From contig CAJHNH020008035.1 of NCBI GenBank assembly GCA_905116865.2, positions 439,110-503,109 on the forward strand: a DNA stretch of 64,000 nucleotides, read 5' to 3'. The DNA is from Candidula unifasciata (Eukaryota > Mollusca > Gastropoda > Stylommatophora > Geomitridae). Below the pieces are notes generated by a model. It was not told the origin of the DNA. It saw nothing but the letters and a program-made list of their open reading frames with translations, and did no database searches. This document shows positions 52,561 through 62,768 of this stretch, one piece after another; positions within the stretch are counted from its first letter, which is position 1, and every line of letters begins with the position of its first letter. The position numbers and the translations under genes were made by a program.

Positions 52561-52619
52561 GGACAGAGCATGTTGGAAATCCATTGCAGCCCACCTTCAC
52601 CGTGGAGACAGCACCTGAT

Positions 52620-52805
52620 TGATGATGAGAAATGGTCATAGACCACGAGGCAGACCAAAAAGAAAAAAGAAAGATAATAAACAGACAGACATAGAAACAC
52701 ATGTTGTCATCAACTCAAAACAAAAGGCCATCGTTAGAGATGAAAGGTGGCAAGTGATATCTGCTGCAATGAACTTCAAACACCCAGAATGCTAAGGAAG
52801 AAGAT
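52620..52805 (+). mobile_element. LINE-D 3' tail
   Basis: GTCATAGACCACGAGGCAGA, CAAACAGACAGACATAGAAA-like sequence, GTGATATCTGCTGCAATG and GAATGCTAAGGAAGAAGA. Confidence 0.75.
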
Positions 52806-53270
52806 GTTTTCTTTTAATCTCCTTTTATTTCAATGGCTCTGCAGGTCTCAATACAAGGAGATTCTAACTATACAGTTTTCTTGTGAATTAACATTTACTG
52901 ATCACCTGGGGCTTTTTTATGGTGGTATGCAGTACTGGCACCATTTTAGGCATCAATTTTCAGTGCCACTGTAATAGACCATTTGGGGTAAACACCTGCA
53001 CCGTTTTAGAACCTTTCTGGTTAGCACTGACATTTTTTTTTCTAGAAACAAAACCATGCTGATCGTGCTGTGTTTTTTCTGTAATTGAATGTTCTGCTCG
53101 GCACAACCCAATAATTAAATATTTTGCCAAGCTCCTTGAGAATACCGGAAAATAGAAAGAGAAATATTACATGTAATATGATGCTCTAGCTAAGTTGGTT
53201 AAACCAGCTGCACGACGACCGGGTGGCAAACTCCTTGTGGTCTGAGTTCACGCTTTCCATCCCAGAAGGT
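52806..53270. other. RO60 intron 1 stretch
   Basis: Holds short variants of the dispersed AGTACTGGCACCATTTTAG motif (52930-53040). No exon seen. Confidence 0.4.
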
Positions 53271-53274
53271 CGTA

Positions 53275-53475
53275 GAGTTTGCCGGAAGGGGGGGAGGGAG
53301 TGCATTTGCATGACAGGCAAGGAACTAGCAATCTGCATACATATAAACCAGATCTGTCACATGGATGTGCACGCAAAACTCAAGTTCTAGAGCAAGACTA
53401 AAGTCCAGAAGTAGACGAACAGCCAGAACTCTTTGCCGGTGAACACAAAGAAGAAGAAGAAGAAGAAGAACTGAG
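53275..53475 (+). mobile_element. Family-2 copy with (GAA)n tail
   Basis: GGAGTGCATTTGCATGACAG, GCAAGGAACTAGCAATCTGC, CATGGATGTGCACGCAAAAC, ending GAAGAAGAAGAAGAAGAAG. The tail marks its 3' end clearly. Confidence 0.85.
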
Positions 53476-53580
53476 GCTGGAGATGGGAAAAAGGAGGATG
53501 GAAGTGAGCGGAGGGCGGGATGATAAGCCTGAAAAAATTCAGAACTACTTGGCTAATGCAGCCGCCATGGACAGTGCAGG

Positions 53581-53694
53581 TTTTTTTTTTTTTTTTAAAT
53601 TTCAATGCACCAGAAAAAATTTCTATCACTGTACAAAAGACCTATTTCTTTTCGAAAGAATCAAAATGCAACTTACTCTGCCTAACCTATATAT

Positions 53695-53728
<34 letters not shown>
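53581..53728. repeat. Poly(T) and poly(A) runs
   Basis: A ~16-base T run (53581) and an A run of about 29 (53700-53728). Low complexity. Confidence 0.9.
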
Positions 53729-53729
<1 letters not shown>

Positions 53730-54001
53730 ATGCACTGGTTAGCACTTACAGAAAGACGTAGAAAAATAGAAGAACACACTCAATCATGTGGACAAAATGA
53801 AACTCCAAAATCCACACTGAGCATCTGGTTTTAAAGTTGCCATAACCAGAATTCTTTTTTTTTTTCATTTAAAAAAAAAAAAAGCTGCTGGTACTCACCA
53901 CAAGGTGTCTTATAAAAGATGTCTGTAGAATTGTCTGTTTGTTTGATATATATATTGTTTCAATGGTCTCAAAGGTTACCCATCTGTTTACTTCTACTTA
54001 C

Positions 54002-54536
54002 CCTTTGACCTTTTGTTGGGATGTATGTGACTTTGACGAATTAAATCCCTATGAGACCATCCATGGCTCGACTTGCATTTGGTGGCTTCAAATGCTAAAT
54101 CTAACGGAGCCTTTGATTCGTACCAGTGCCTCACTAGCCGCTTCATACCACGCCCCCATCCGGCTTTCCCTGGACCGGATACTGCCTTGTCAAAGCTGAC
54201 AAAGGTGAATAAATCCAGCGGAGATTCACAGGCTTCCTGGACAAGATCATACGCTCCATGTCTTACTGGATCTTCATCGTGTCCCTCGGGCATCTTTCTG
54301 ACAATCATAGCTAGAGCAAACAATAATGGGTCCTTTGTCACGAAGCTTCTGTTCTCAAATATAGTTCTCAGTCTCCTGATGGCTGCAAAAGCAGCATCCC
54401 TGGACAACAAAGAATGAAGCGAGGGAACTTTGTCCCTGTAATCTTGTTTGGGGAGAATGCTATGGCAGCCTTCTTCCGAACCTATACACACGAATCGTGT
54501 GACATAGTCGAGATCATTTGTTGGGTCCAAAGACAT
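54002..54536 (-). CDS. RO60: RO60 exon 1 (coding): N-terminal TROVE region
   Basis: The ATG at 54536 is the first Met after a TTATTCAACAG acceptor ending at 54557, so the exon continues to 54556 and initiation could also lie in an unseen upstream exon. The 178 codons read MSLDPTNDLDYVTRFVCIGS onward. They include SEEGCHSILPKQDYRD, a RLRTIFENRSFVTKDPLLFA helix pair, PLDLFTFVSFDKAVSG, KAGWGRGMKRLVRHWYESKA and GWSHRDLIRQSHIHP. The WGR-(G/A)-x-(R/K) and GWSH-(K/R)-DL-(L/I)-R-x-SH motifs are hallmarks of the RNA-binding face of Ro60 proteins. Donor AAGG|GTAAGT is strong, phase 1. Confidence 0.9.
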
Positions 54537-54667
54537 CTTGCTTTTAATATTGTTCTCTGTTGAATAAAGAAATCAACACATTGGTGAGAAACTGAGGCAC
54601 AGAGATTAATGAATATGTTTAACAATTTCATGATCCTTAGTACTAGGGTACAAATGACATTAGTTTT

Positions 54668-54806
54668 CTGTGTGTGTGTGTGTGTATGAGTGTCTGTGTC
54701 TGTGTGCGTCTGTGTGTGTTTCTGTGTGTGTATGTGTGTGTGTGTTTCTGTGTGTTGTGTGTGTCTGTGTCTCTGTCTGTGTGTGCATGTGCGTGTGTGT
54801 GTAAAA
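54668..54806. repeat. (TG)n-rich microsatellite
   Basis: TGTGTGTG interrupted by TCTGTG. It lies just upstream (5' on minus) of RO60 exon 1. Confidence 0.93.
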
Positions 54807-54824
54807 TATGGTGCCTCATAGGGG

Positions 54825-55315
54825 GGGGGGGGATAGACTTACTGCCCCCCCTTAACAAGCATGTCATAAAAGGCAACTAATTAGGGGTGTTTCCTTCCGA
54901 GTCAGAGTGCACCTGCCTGAGAGGCAAAGGAACCAAAAATCTGTATACAAATAAGCTAGAACTGTAAAATGGATGTGCATGCAAAACTCTAGTTCTAGAA
55001 CAAGGCCTCAACGAATGCTAAGGACAGGGAGGCAAGAGACAATTTTTTTTAATGAGAGTTGCATTGTAAAAGAGATTAGTGCCTTTTTCGGCAATGTTAT
55101 GAGAAGAGGGAAAATGGAACATGTTGTGACCACTGGAAAGATCTGTGGAAGAAGGGATAGAGGAAGACAATAAGAGAAGATTCTCGACAGTCTTGTTGCA
55201 TGGCATGGAGGTGTGTCAGCACACGAACTGATACATGCTACAGGAGGTCGCAGATTGTGGAGAGGCATGATCGCCAACACCAGTCGGCAAGGCACCTGAT
55301 GATGATGACACATTC
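54825..55315 (+). mobile_element. Family-2 fragment fused to a LINE-E tail
   Basis: 54830-55005: ACTTACTGCCCCCCCTTAAC, GTGCACCTGCCTGAGAGG, CTAGTTCTAGAACAAG. At about 55010 it switches to LINE-E: AATGTTATGAGAAGAGGG, GAACATGTTGTGACCACTGG, GGCACCTGATGATGATGACA. The family-2 3' part is missing at the junction. Confidence 0.75.
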
Positions 55316-55494
55316 CAATGGACTGGGACCATGGTTGTTCCAAGATCAACAACAGAGATAATTATACACAGTAGTTGACAATTTACAAACCAGACCACTC
55401 TGTCTGACATAACAAGGAGTTTATTCTCTCTCCAGACTAGGTCTACTCTTTATTCTGTTGCTAACAACAATGTCTAGGAATACAGTGACTGAGC

Positions 55495-55625
55495 ACTCAG
55501 ATCATGTACCGGTACCATCAGTATTGGAACTCTGCGCTGGCTGCTGTAGATGAGGACGAAGCACACATGCAAATGCCCTGAGTGCTGTAATGTCAATTCT
55601 TGACTCTACTCAACTCAGATCAACT
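55495..55625 (+). mobile_element. RNase H LINE 3' scrap
   Basis: GGTACCATCAGTATTGGAAC, TCTGCGCTGGCTGCTG, CCCTGAGTGCTGTAATGTCA, TTCTTGACTC. Confidence 0.75.
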
Positions 55626-56117
55626 ATCTCCTTCACATGAAGTGACTAACTGATGACACATTCCGCATGTGTCCCAGTTTCTGGACGATCGTTTGCAGGC
55701 TCACTTCGCTCAGAAGACATGCACTCAACAACACAGCTGACTGTTCTTCAGACAGCTTCCATCCTGATGACAGTTAGCCTAACTTTCATGTGGCTGCTTG
55801 GACGCATCTGAGTTTCTCTACCTGAATTAAGTCCTTTTCCCCATATGCAATTCTGTTCACTTAGTATACTCTTTCATGTGAACTTCAACTTCCTTACATC
55901 TCACGACTTCTCGTTTGGGAAACATCCTCACACTCAACTATGTTTGGCCTTTCGCCTGTAAATTATATTAATTATGGGTTCCCTCTGATGTCTGCTTTTA
56001 CTCTCTAGCCAGCCTCATTACAAGCAGCAATTACAATTCTGATGGTTCCAGCAGAATTCTGACTGTATGTCCATTGTACTTTTTCCCTAAGTGTTAAATT
56101 TTGGTCCTATCCCCTAG
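55626..56117. other. Stretch without recognised features
   Basis: Part of this could hold RO60 promoter or 5' UTR sequence, but nothing decisive is seen. Confidence 0.3.
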
Positions 56118-56125
56118 TTCTATGG

Positions 56126-56825
56126 CAGTGGTTCTTAACCTTCCTAATGCCCCGACCCTTTCATATAGTTTCTCATGTTGTGGTGACCCCTAACCATAAA
56201 ATATTTCAGTTTGCTGTGTGTGTGAAATCCTAAAATCTAAGCTACTATAAAGAGTAGATTCATGAAATTTTGTATGCATACTCCGTAAAGAATATTATAG
56301 GGACTGGTCTATCTAGAAATAGATTTTAGAAAGTTTTTGTTTTTTAAAATTTGATTATTGTCCGATGATGCTAGATTTTTTTGACTTTTTCAATAAACCT
56401 ACTTTTTAAAATTCTACGAAAAATATTTAAAAACATGTTTAAAGTAAATAAACTAGACCTGTACCTGTAAATTGGATAAAAGGTCATGGATCCATCATCT
56501 ATTGTTGAATACCGATGTTTGATATGAAAATTTTTGAATCCTAAGTACATATTGTTTTTTTCACAAGATGGCGGCTATTGCCATGACAACTATGAATTTT
56601 TTAACACTTAAAGTATACAAATGTAATAACTTGTATCCCTACAAATGACCATTATAAAATAACTGCTCTAACTCTGTAAATTAAAAAAAAAAATTTTTTG
56701 GTGTAGTGACCCCTTAACATTTTACAACTTCAATGAATATGTGTTTTTTGACGATCTTAGGTGACCATTGTGAAAGGGTCATTTAACCCCCAAAGGGGTC
56801 GCAACCCACAGGTTGAGAACCACTC
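56126..56825. mobile_element. SPIN-like hAT non-autonomous element, 700 bp
   Basis: The left end CAGTGGTTCTTAACCTTCC, then CCGACCCTTTCATATAGTT, and TCATGTTGTGGTGACCCCTA, and the right end GTGAAAGGGTCATTTAACCC, CCAAAGGGGTCGCAACCCAC, AGGTTGAGAACCACT show the well-known termini of SPIN/OposCharlie-type hAT elements. Flanking octamers TTCTATGG and CTCTATGG (56118-56125, 56826-56833) agree at 7 of 8. No transposase ORF. Confidence 0.85.
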
Positions 56826-56884
56826 CTCTATGGGATGTGGTACCCTTTCTAACATTAACCATCCTTAGTTTTTTTTTATGACAT

Positions 56885-57183
56885 ACTTGGCAGGTATTTG
56901 TGTTGCTATTCTTTTCTGGTTATAATACACCTTTAATTTTCTGGTTATAATATTACGATTTTTTTATAATGTGACTTCTTCTCTGGTTATACTGTTACTA
57001 TTCTTTTCTGGTTATACTGTTACTATTCTTTTCTGGTTATACTGTTACTATTCTTTTCTGGTTATAATGTTGTTATTCTTTTCTTGTAATAATTTTTCTA
57101 TTCTTTTTTTATTATAATTTTACTATTCTTTTCTGATTATAATGTTGCTATTCTTTTCTGGATTTTATGTTGCTATTCTTTTC
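56885..57183. repeat. 25-bp minisatellite, left arm
   Basis: Units around TGTTGCTATTCTTTTCTGG plus TTATAA, quite diverged. Continues at 58938 after the LINE insertion. Confidence 0.9.
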
Positions 57184-58937
57184 ACTAGCAGAAAATGAGA
57201 AAACAGCCAGCAGAAAATTTTTCAAAGTGGTTAAAAATATGCGGAAAAGAGATGAGAGCTACAACCCCACTGAAATAATGAATGATAAGACAGGAAGGCC
57301 ATTGATAGATCCACCCGAGATAGCAGAAAGATGGAGGGAATACTTCAATGAGCTCTTTAATCCCCTAGGAGATCATCAGGAAAGAACAACTGAAGAGCAC
57401 AGAGCAACAGTGTTAGAACCACACATACTAATGGATGAAATAGAAAAAGTCATTAAACAGTCTCCCAAATATAAAGCACCAGGAGCTGATAGATTACCAA
57501 CAGAAATAATTCAAGCAGCAGGTGAAAGCAGCATCAGATGGCTTCACAGAATATTCAATGCAGCATGGGTACAACAAACGGCCCCTATTGATTGGCAACA
57601 TGCAATAGTTATACCATTGTGGAAGAACAAAGGAAGCAAACGAGAATGCGGTCAATATCGAGGCATCTCTCTTTTAAGCCATGTTGGCAAAATGTATGCC
57701 AAGATAATAGAAACAAGACTGAGATCAGTGATAGAACCACAGCTGGCAGAAGAACAGATGGGATTTAGGAGAAATAGAAGCTGCACAGATGCAATCTTCA
57801 CACTTAAACAGTTAATAGAAAAGAACATTGAATACAATAAGAACTTATTTGTGGCATTCGTAGACCAGGAGAAGGCATTTGACAGAGTCGACAGACAATT
57901 ACTATGGAAAATAATGGCAAGATATGGAGTAAGCGAACACCTCATCGAAGTGTGCAAAAGTTTATACAGGGATTGTAGAAGTGTAGTTAGAATAAATCAG
58001 GGAACATCTCATCCTTTCACAGTGACATCTGGAGTAAGACAGGGGTGTGTCCTATCACCACTGCTGTTTATCACCTACATCGACAGTATATGCAAGAATG
58101 CCAAGCCCATAAATGAAGATCTTAGTAAGATCAACGAATTACTCTTTGCAGATGACCAGGCCTTGATAGCAGATACAGCCATGAAATTGCAACAACATCT
58201 AACATCCATGAATGAAGAATGTAAAACAAATAATATGAGAATCAACACTGAAAAGACAGAAGTAATGTCAATAGGAAAAAAGAAGACAGATCTAAACATA
58301 GCAATAGAATACAAAGACATTAAACAGGCATCTGAGTTTAAATATCTGGGAACTACATTTACCGAAGATGGGAAATTGGATAAAGAAATTGACATTAGAT
58401 GCAGTAAAGCAAACCAAGTATTGGGACAGCTAGCACCCCTCTTACAGCATAAGACAATCCCAATCAGCACAAAGAGACATCTTATTCAAAGCATATTTAT
58501 TCCAACTCTGTGCTACCAGTGCCAGACATGGTCACTCACAACAAACCATAAAAGAAAATTAGTAACCACAGAAATGAGATGTCTGAGAAGGGCTGTAGGA
58601 GTGACCATAAGAGATAAGATCAGGAATGAGATCATAAGAGAACAAGTCGGCACAGAACCAATTCTGGATTACATACAAAGACAGCAGGTGAAATGGTTTG
58701 CCCACTTAGAGAGAATGCCTTGTGACACCATACCATACAAAGCATACATGGAAAGAAAAGAAGGACGTAGAGCACGGGGTAGACCAAGAACAAGATGGAA
58801 GGATAATATCAGAGAAACTCTACAACAGCACGATGTGCCTATGGTCGAGGCGGCCAGAAGAGCTAGAAACAGAACCTTATATCTCCCTCGACACCCACAG
58901 CGGTAAAAGAGGAAATGAAGAAGAAGAAAAGAAGAAG
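57184..58937 (+). mobile_element. 5'-truncated LINE with near-complete reverse transcriptase
   Basis: One long open frame encodes AENEKTASRKFFKVVKNMRK onward, about 573 residues to a stop at 58906. RT motifs in order: YRGISLLSHVGKMYAKIIET; MGFRRNRSCTDAIFTLKQL; VAFVDQEKAFDRVDRQLLW; SGVRQGCVLSPLLFITYI; the FADD catalytic box (NELLFADDQALI); YLGTTF thumb; then QVKWFAHLERMP and RRARGRPRTRWKDNI. No endonuclease domain and no RNase H. The 3' end is a GAAGAAGAAAAGAAGAAG tail. The RT fits RTE-related non-LTR clades; clade assignment is tentative. The open frame suggests recent insertion. The apparent start Met at 57167 belongs to the flanking repeat. Confidence 0.92.
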
Positions 58938-59445
58938 ATTCTTTTCTTGATTTATGTTGCTATTCTTTTCTGGTTATAATGTTGCTATTCTTTTCTGGTT
59001 ATAATGTTGCTATTCTTTTCTGGTTACAACATTGCTATTCTTTTCTGGTTATAATATTGCTATTTTTTTCCCCGGTTACAATGTTGCTATTTGCTATTTT
59101 TCTGGCTATAATGTTGCTATTTGTTTCTGGTTATAATGTTGCTATTCTTTTTCTGGTTATAATGTTGCTATTCTTTTCTGGTTATATTGTTGCTATTCTT
59201 TTCTTGTTATAATGTTGCTATTTTTTTCTGGTTATAATGTTGCTATTTTTTCTGGTTACAATGTTGCTATTTTATTCCTGGTCATAATGTTGCTATTTTT
59301 GTCTGGTTATGATATTGCTATTTGCTATTGTTTTCTGGCTATAATGTCGCTATTCTTGTCTGGTTATAATGTTGCTGTTCTTTTTCCGGTTATAATGGTG
59401 CTATTTTTCTCTAGTTATAATGAACTATTCTTTTCTCCCTTTAAG
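58938..59445. repeat. 25-bp minisatellite, right arm
   Basis: About 20 units of GGTTATAATGTTGCTATTC plus TTTTCT, with variants. A reading frame Leu-Leu-Phe-rich across it is an artefact. Confidence 0.92.
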
Positions 59446-59519
59446 AGGTCCCAGTAATATATATAAATAATATGAATAAAGGAAAACCATATCAAGTATC
59501 ACAGTAAATTGTAAAGAAC

Positions 59520-59660
59520 AATGGTAGAAGGCAGAAGACAAGGTAAGGGAGGCAGGGGCTGATCAGCACGAAGATGTGTGCAGGTCACATGAGACATCTT
59601 GGGCAGGAAAGTGCAGGCAGGTGAGCTGGTGAGTTTCTTTCAGCTGAGCTGTGATTCATG
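59520..59660 (+). mobile_element. LINE-H tail scrap
   Basis: AAGGGAGGCAGGGGCTGATC, AGCACGAAGATGTGTGC, GGTGAGCTGGTGAGTTTCTT. Similar to 50380-50500. Confidence 0.5.
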
Positions 59661-59919
59661 ATAATGAAGATTATCATCACAGCACTCTAGGCAGATAAAA
59701 ATGTTCTCTGATCACCTCTTCAATAGCTCCACACGCGTAAAAAAGACTAATAACATCTCTTCTGTGTTGATTAATGAAACATCATATGTCCATGGTAAAA
59801 TTATACCTTTCCTGCAGCACCTTCTGCACACATTATGCTATGTCCATCAGCCTGAATAGGGATACGGTAAAGGCAGTGATGGAAGCAACGTTCTTCACAA
59901 TAAAAAACCTGGTATATAA

Positions 59920-60185
59920 TGATGATCATCACCATCCCGTAACACTTCGTGTAGTTGGGTCACAAGTTTCTGTTGACTGTCTAATCATCTCTCTCCACCT
60001 TTGCCGGTCAGTTGAGATTGAATTCATGGTTTCATGCCTGAGGCCTGTGCAGTCAGTCAGGTTCTGTAACCAGGTCTTTCTTGGTCTGCCTCTTCTCCTC
60101 TTTCTCTCTACTGAGCCCTGCAGTATTGTTTTTGAGAGGCCGTTAGATCTTTTTACATGTCAGTACCATTGCATTTTTCACCTTT
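59920..60185 (-). mobile_element. LINE-G tail
   Basis: TGATCATCACCATCCCGTAA, CTTGGTCTGCCTCTTCTCC and CATGTCAGTACCATTGCATT read on minus as a LINE C-terminal tail ending in a GATGATGATC-like run. Confidence 0.55.
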
Positions 60186-60189
60186 TCAC

Positions 60190-61335
60190 TGTATTTAAAA
60201 GAGGTTCATAGTTGCCAATCATTGTGCTGTATAAATACGATGATAATGTGAGGATAATTGTTGGGAAAATTTGAGGTGTGGAATATTTATTTGTAAAAAA
60301 ATAGGTTGATACTTTGAAGTTAACATTTTAAAAAAATGGTTTCATTTTCACTGCCTCTTGTCACTGGTTAGGGGAGTAACAATAATATAATAATAATACG
60401 TAAAGGTTTAAGAACTGTTAAAATCATAAACTTATTGTAGTTTCAACATTTACCTCCTAATTTACTATTGTTATAAAGAAATTTAAAAAGCACAACGATA
60501 AACTAACCTCAGACAAAGTTATCTGTAGTAAATCTTTACTATAACTTATAGTTAAAGTGCATGATTCACGTTCTATGGTTTTTTCCCGTTTACTTCTCTT
60601 TTTGTAAACAAAGAACTGGAAAATGTGAAAGAAAGTTTCACTGAAACAATATATGATAATCTGTCATTTAACAAAACTACTTAACTATGTAGATCTTAAA
60701 CATATTTCCTAAATATTCACACATATTTCAACAAGTTTAAACTTATCTACCTGAAGTTATTTAAGTTTTTAGGTGTGCAGAAGTTAGAAAGAGAAGCCTA
60801 GTTACCGGCTAGCTTACCTGCTCTCAAGTAAGTAAGTAGTCAAGTACTAGGAAGAAACACAAAATATATCGTATCTGCAAATTCATTTAAATGTAATAAT
60901 AGTTAATACATGTACTAAAAGTATACGGAGGATTCACTGTGGACTAGCTATAAAATGCGGGAGACTGATGGCTACCTGTTTCTGCAGATGTTCCTTGGTG
61001 GCTGGTGACAAAGGCACAGAATCAAAAAAGCCTAGACATTGCTGGCATTCCTGACGTCTGGTCGATTCTCCGAATTGAAGATCGTAACCAGGGATGCCGA
61101 AGTTGGTACTTTCCTACAAATTATGTAACTATTTGGCCCTTACCGAGTAAAACTACTTATGCTACCATTACCGATGTTTTAGAACGTTTTATACATTTTG
61201 CATCAATATAATAAATGCTGGCAATGTAATGTACGCTGGTCCCACAGTAACGTATACTGGATGATGGTTAGTTGCTTATCCTTTACAGGACGTTGCAGAA
61301 CCAACCCCACCAGCCCCTGGCCGTTGTGTAGTTTC
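60190..61335. other. Intergenic AT-rich stretch
   Basis: No recognised gene or repeat. On minus, a CAG|GTAAGC donor-like site at about 60814-60823 could end a 5' UTR exon, but nothing supports it further. Confidence 0.35.
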
Positions 61336-61339
61336 ACTA

Positions 61340-61500
61340 GACAAATTTACGTCCAGTAGTTTACCATTGCTTCCTGGACGGTCAGCTCCCTGATTCCACT
61401 GTCGAAACCAACGCAAGGCGTATGGCCTGCAGCTGGATTCGAACCCGGTACCCCGACATTACGAACCGTTCGCATCGACTTAGCCCCAGAGCCTACTTAC
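61340..61500 (-). mobile_element. SINE-C copy
   Basis: GTTTACCATTGCTTCCTGGA, GCGTATGGCCTGCAGCTGG, ATTCGAACCCGGTACCCC (good B box), CGCATCGACTTAGCCCC. Confidence 0.78.
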
Positions 61501-61772
61501 TGGATGATGACGGGCGTAAATTATGCTATTGGTCATGCAATTCCCCAGCCTTGTTTAAGAAGAATATTACCCAAAAAGAGGGAACAAATAGTGCAAGATC
61601 ACGGCCAGATATTTGTAGCTGGTCGTGTGCAAGATCAACCATCCAATGCTAAAAAAGGGGCGGGCGGGACAACTTATGTTTACTATTTCAGAAGAACAAT
61701 GTGGAGATGAAAATTGCTTTAAAGCTTAGTCTTTTGGCATTACATCCTCCCTCGGCAGAAAGATTTGTCACC

Positions 61773-61875
61773 CTTCTTCTTCTTCTTCTTCTTCTTCTTC
61801 TTCTTCTTCTTCTTCTTCTTCTTCTTCTTCTTCTTCTTCTTCTTCTTCTTCTTCTTCTTCTTCTTCTTCTTCTTC
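61773..61875. repeat. (TTC)n microsatellite, about 34 units
   Basis: Uninterrupted TTC triplets. On minus this is a (GAA)n run and may be the extended tail of a minus-strand retroelement that is no longer recognisable. Confidence 0.97.
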
Positions 61876-62084
61876 GTCAAGACAGGCAGAGATCTGTGGA
61901 ACGGACCCTTCTGTTCGCTTCGGATAAAATACTTTTCTGCGTCTCTATAATATTTCTTGGTGACACAATGACATAAATTAAACGACGACTATCAACTGCT
62001 CTTCAAAGACTAAACAACTGAATAAATTATGGAGTGGACAGGCAGAACTACAAAAATTAGATTTCTAAGAGCGTGAATCTTTTC

Positions 62085-62345
62085 AATTGCAACATACGAC
62101 TGTGAGACCTGGACACTTACTAAACAAGCTGAACAGAAATGCCTTTGAATACAAATGTTACAGACGGGTTCTAAGTATATCATGGGTAAAGAAAAGAACA
62201 AATGCATCCATACTTCAAGAACTGAATATTGAAGAAGATTGTCTATTAAAGACGATAAAACACAGAAAATTAAAATATGTTGGTCTCTTGAAACGTCATA
62301 AAGGTTTGGAGAGAACAGTAATGGACGGGTATAGGTCTAGCATAT
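62085..62345 (+). pseudogene. LINE RT C-terminal fragment, left part
   Basis: Reads YDCETWTLTKQAEQKC-like residues, then YKCYRRVLSISWVKKRTNAS, ILQELNIEEDCLLKTIKHRK, LKYVGLLKRHKGLERTVMDG. ETWTL and CYRRxL are classic RT-thumb features. The frame is interrupted by one stop or shift near 62135. Confidence 0.82.
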
Positions 62346-62715
62346 AGCATTTATTGGATATTTTCTTCAGGTCACGCCTGTGTGTTGGGAAATGAGCAGG
62401 CGGATAGACTGGCCAGTTCTGCACCACTTGGTGGTGAACTGATATATGGCAACCTGGATGTTGTGAGGGCCCTTTGGGGGCGAGTGAACAGTGCCGAGAA
62501 ACAGATAGATCATTACGGTCTGAGGAGAATGGCACTGCGAGGCGTTACAAGGAGATTTGGCCGACGCTCGACACTCGGGAGAGGGGCAAGACGGATATAC
62601 AATCAGACTGTTACTGGTACCATCGGAATTTTAACTCTTTGTTTGCTGCTGAAGATGGGGACGGAGCGCTTATGGGAGTGTTCCGAATGCTGTGATGTCG
62701 ATTCTTAATCCAACA
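62346..62715 (+). pseudogene. RNase H LINE tail inserted in another LINE
   Basis: Reads WIFSSGHACVLGNEQADRLA, SSAPLGGELIYGNLDVVRAL, YGLRRMALRGVTRRFGRRS, and WECSECCDVDS then stop at about 62706. GNEQAD is intact. It separates VMDGY of one LINE from RKRGRGKSKRRW, which belongs after it. Confidence 0.8.
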
Positions 62716-62768
62716 TTCAACATTTGTCATATGCATAGGAAGAGAGGAAGAGAAAAGTCAAAGAGAAG
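62716..62768 (+). pseudogene. LINE RT C-terminal fragment, right part
   Basis: Encodes MHRKRGRGKSKRRW, the basic (K/R)RGRG-(R/K)-x-(K/R)-x-RW arm found in most LINE ORF ends, continuing into MQDVTEDLQ. This last segment is the first unit of the next array. Confidence 0.8.

Larger units (their letters stand above)
37144..54556 (-). other. RO60: RO60 (60-kDa Ro/SS-A) gene, eight coding exons
   Basis: Whole-locus entry. On minus, exons 54536-54002, 51547-51327, 49258-49107, 46710-46585, 43144-43021, 41787-41662, 40672-40503 and 37321-37144 join with matching phases to about 543 codons plus stop, close to the ~538-residue family length. RO60 is a ring-shaped TROVE-domain protein that binds Y RNAs and the ends of misfolded small RNAs in nucleus and cytoplasm. 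Residues about 10-345 form the TROVE HEAT-like ring and about 346-543 a von Willebrand A-like domain. Motifs RFVCIGSEEG, PLLFALAMI, GWSHRDLIRQSH and FIGMSDHTVIG match the family. No internal stops. The fourth donor is uncertain, and a 5' UTR exon likely lies upstream of 54556. Confidence 0.88.

Noticed and set aside
52170..52645. 18-bp duplication (TAGACCACGAGGCAGACC) as a TSD of a nested insertion
   Set aside because: Both copies are parts of LINE-D sequence, and the right copy has additional LINE-D homology upstream, so two independent LINE-D fragments are equally likely.
53994..54001. Extending RO60 exon 1 through Lys to the TAG
   Set aside because: This would end the protein at 180 residues. 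A strong GTAAGT donor and matching phase in exon 2 show splicing instead.
58722..58979. 85-codon ORF at the LINE end
   Set aside because: Out-of-frame shadow of the RT ORF; useful only as a marker that the same end occurs near 22850.
61765..61976. Poly-Leu and poly-Phe ORFs
   Set aside because: Translations of a (TTC)n microsatellite.
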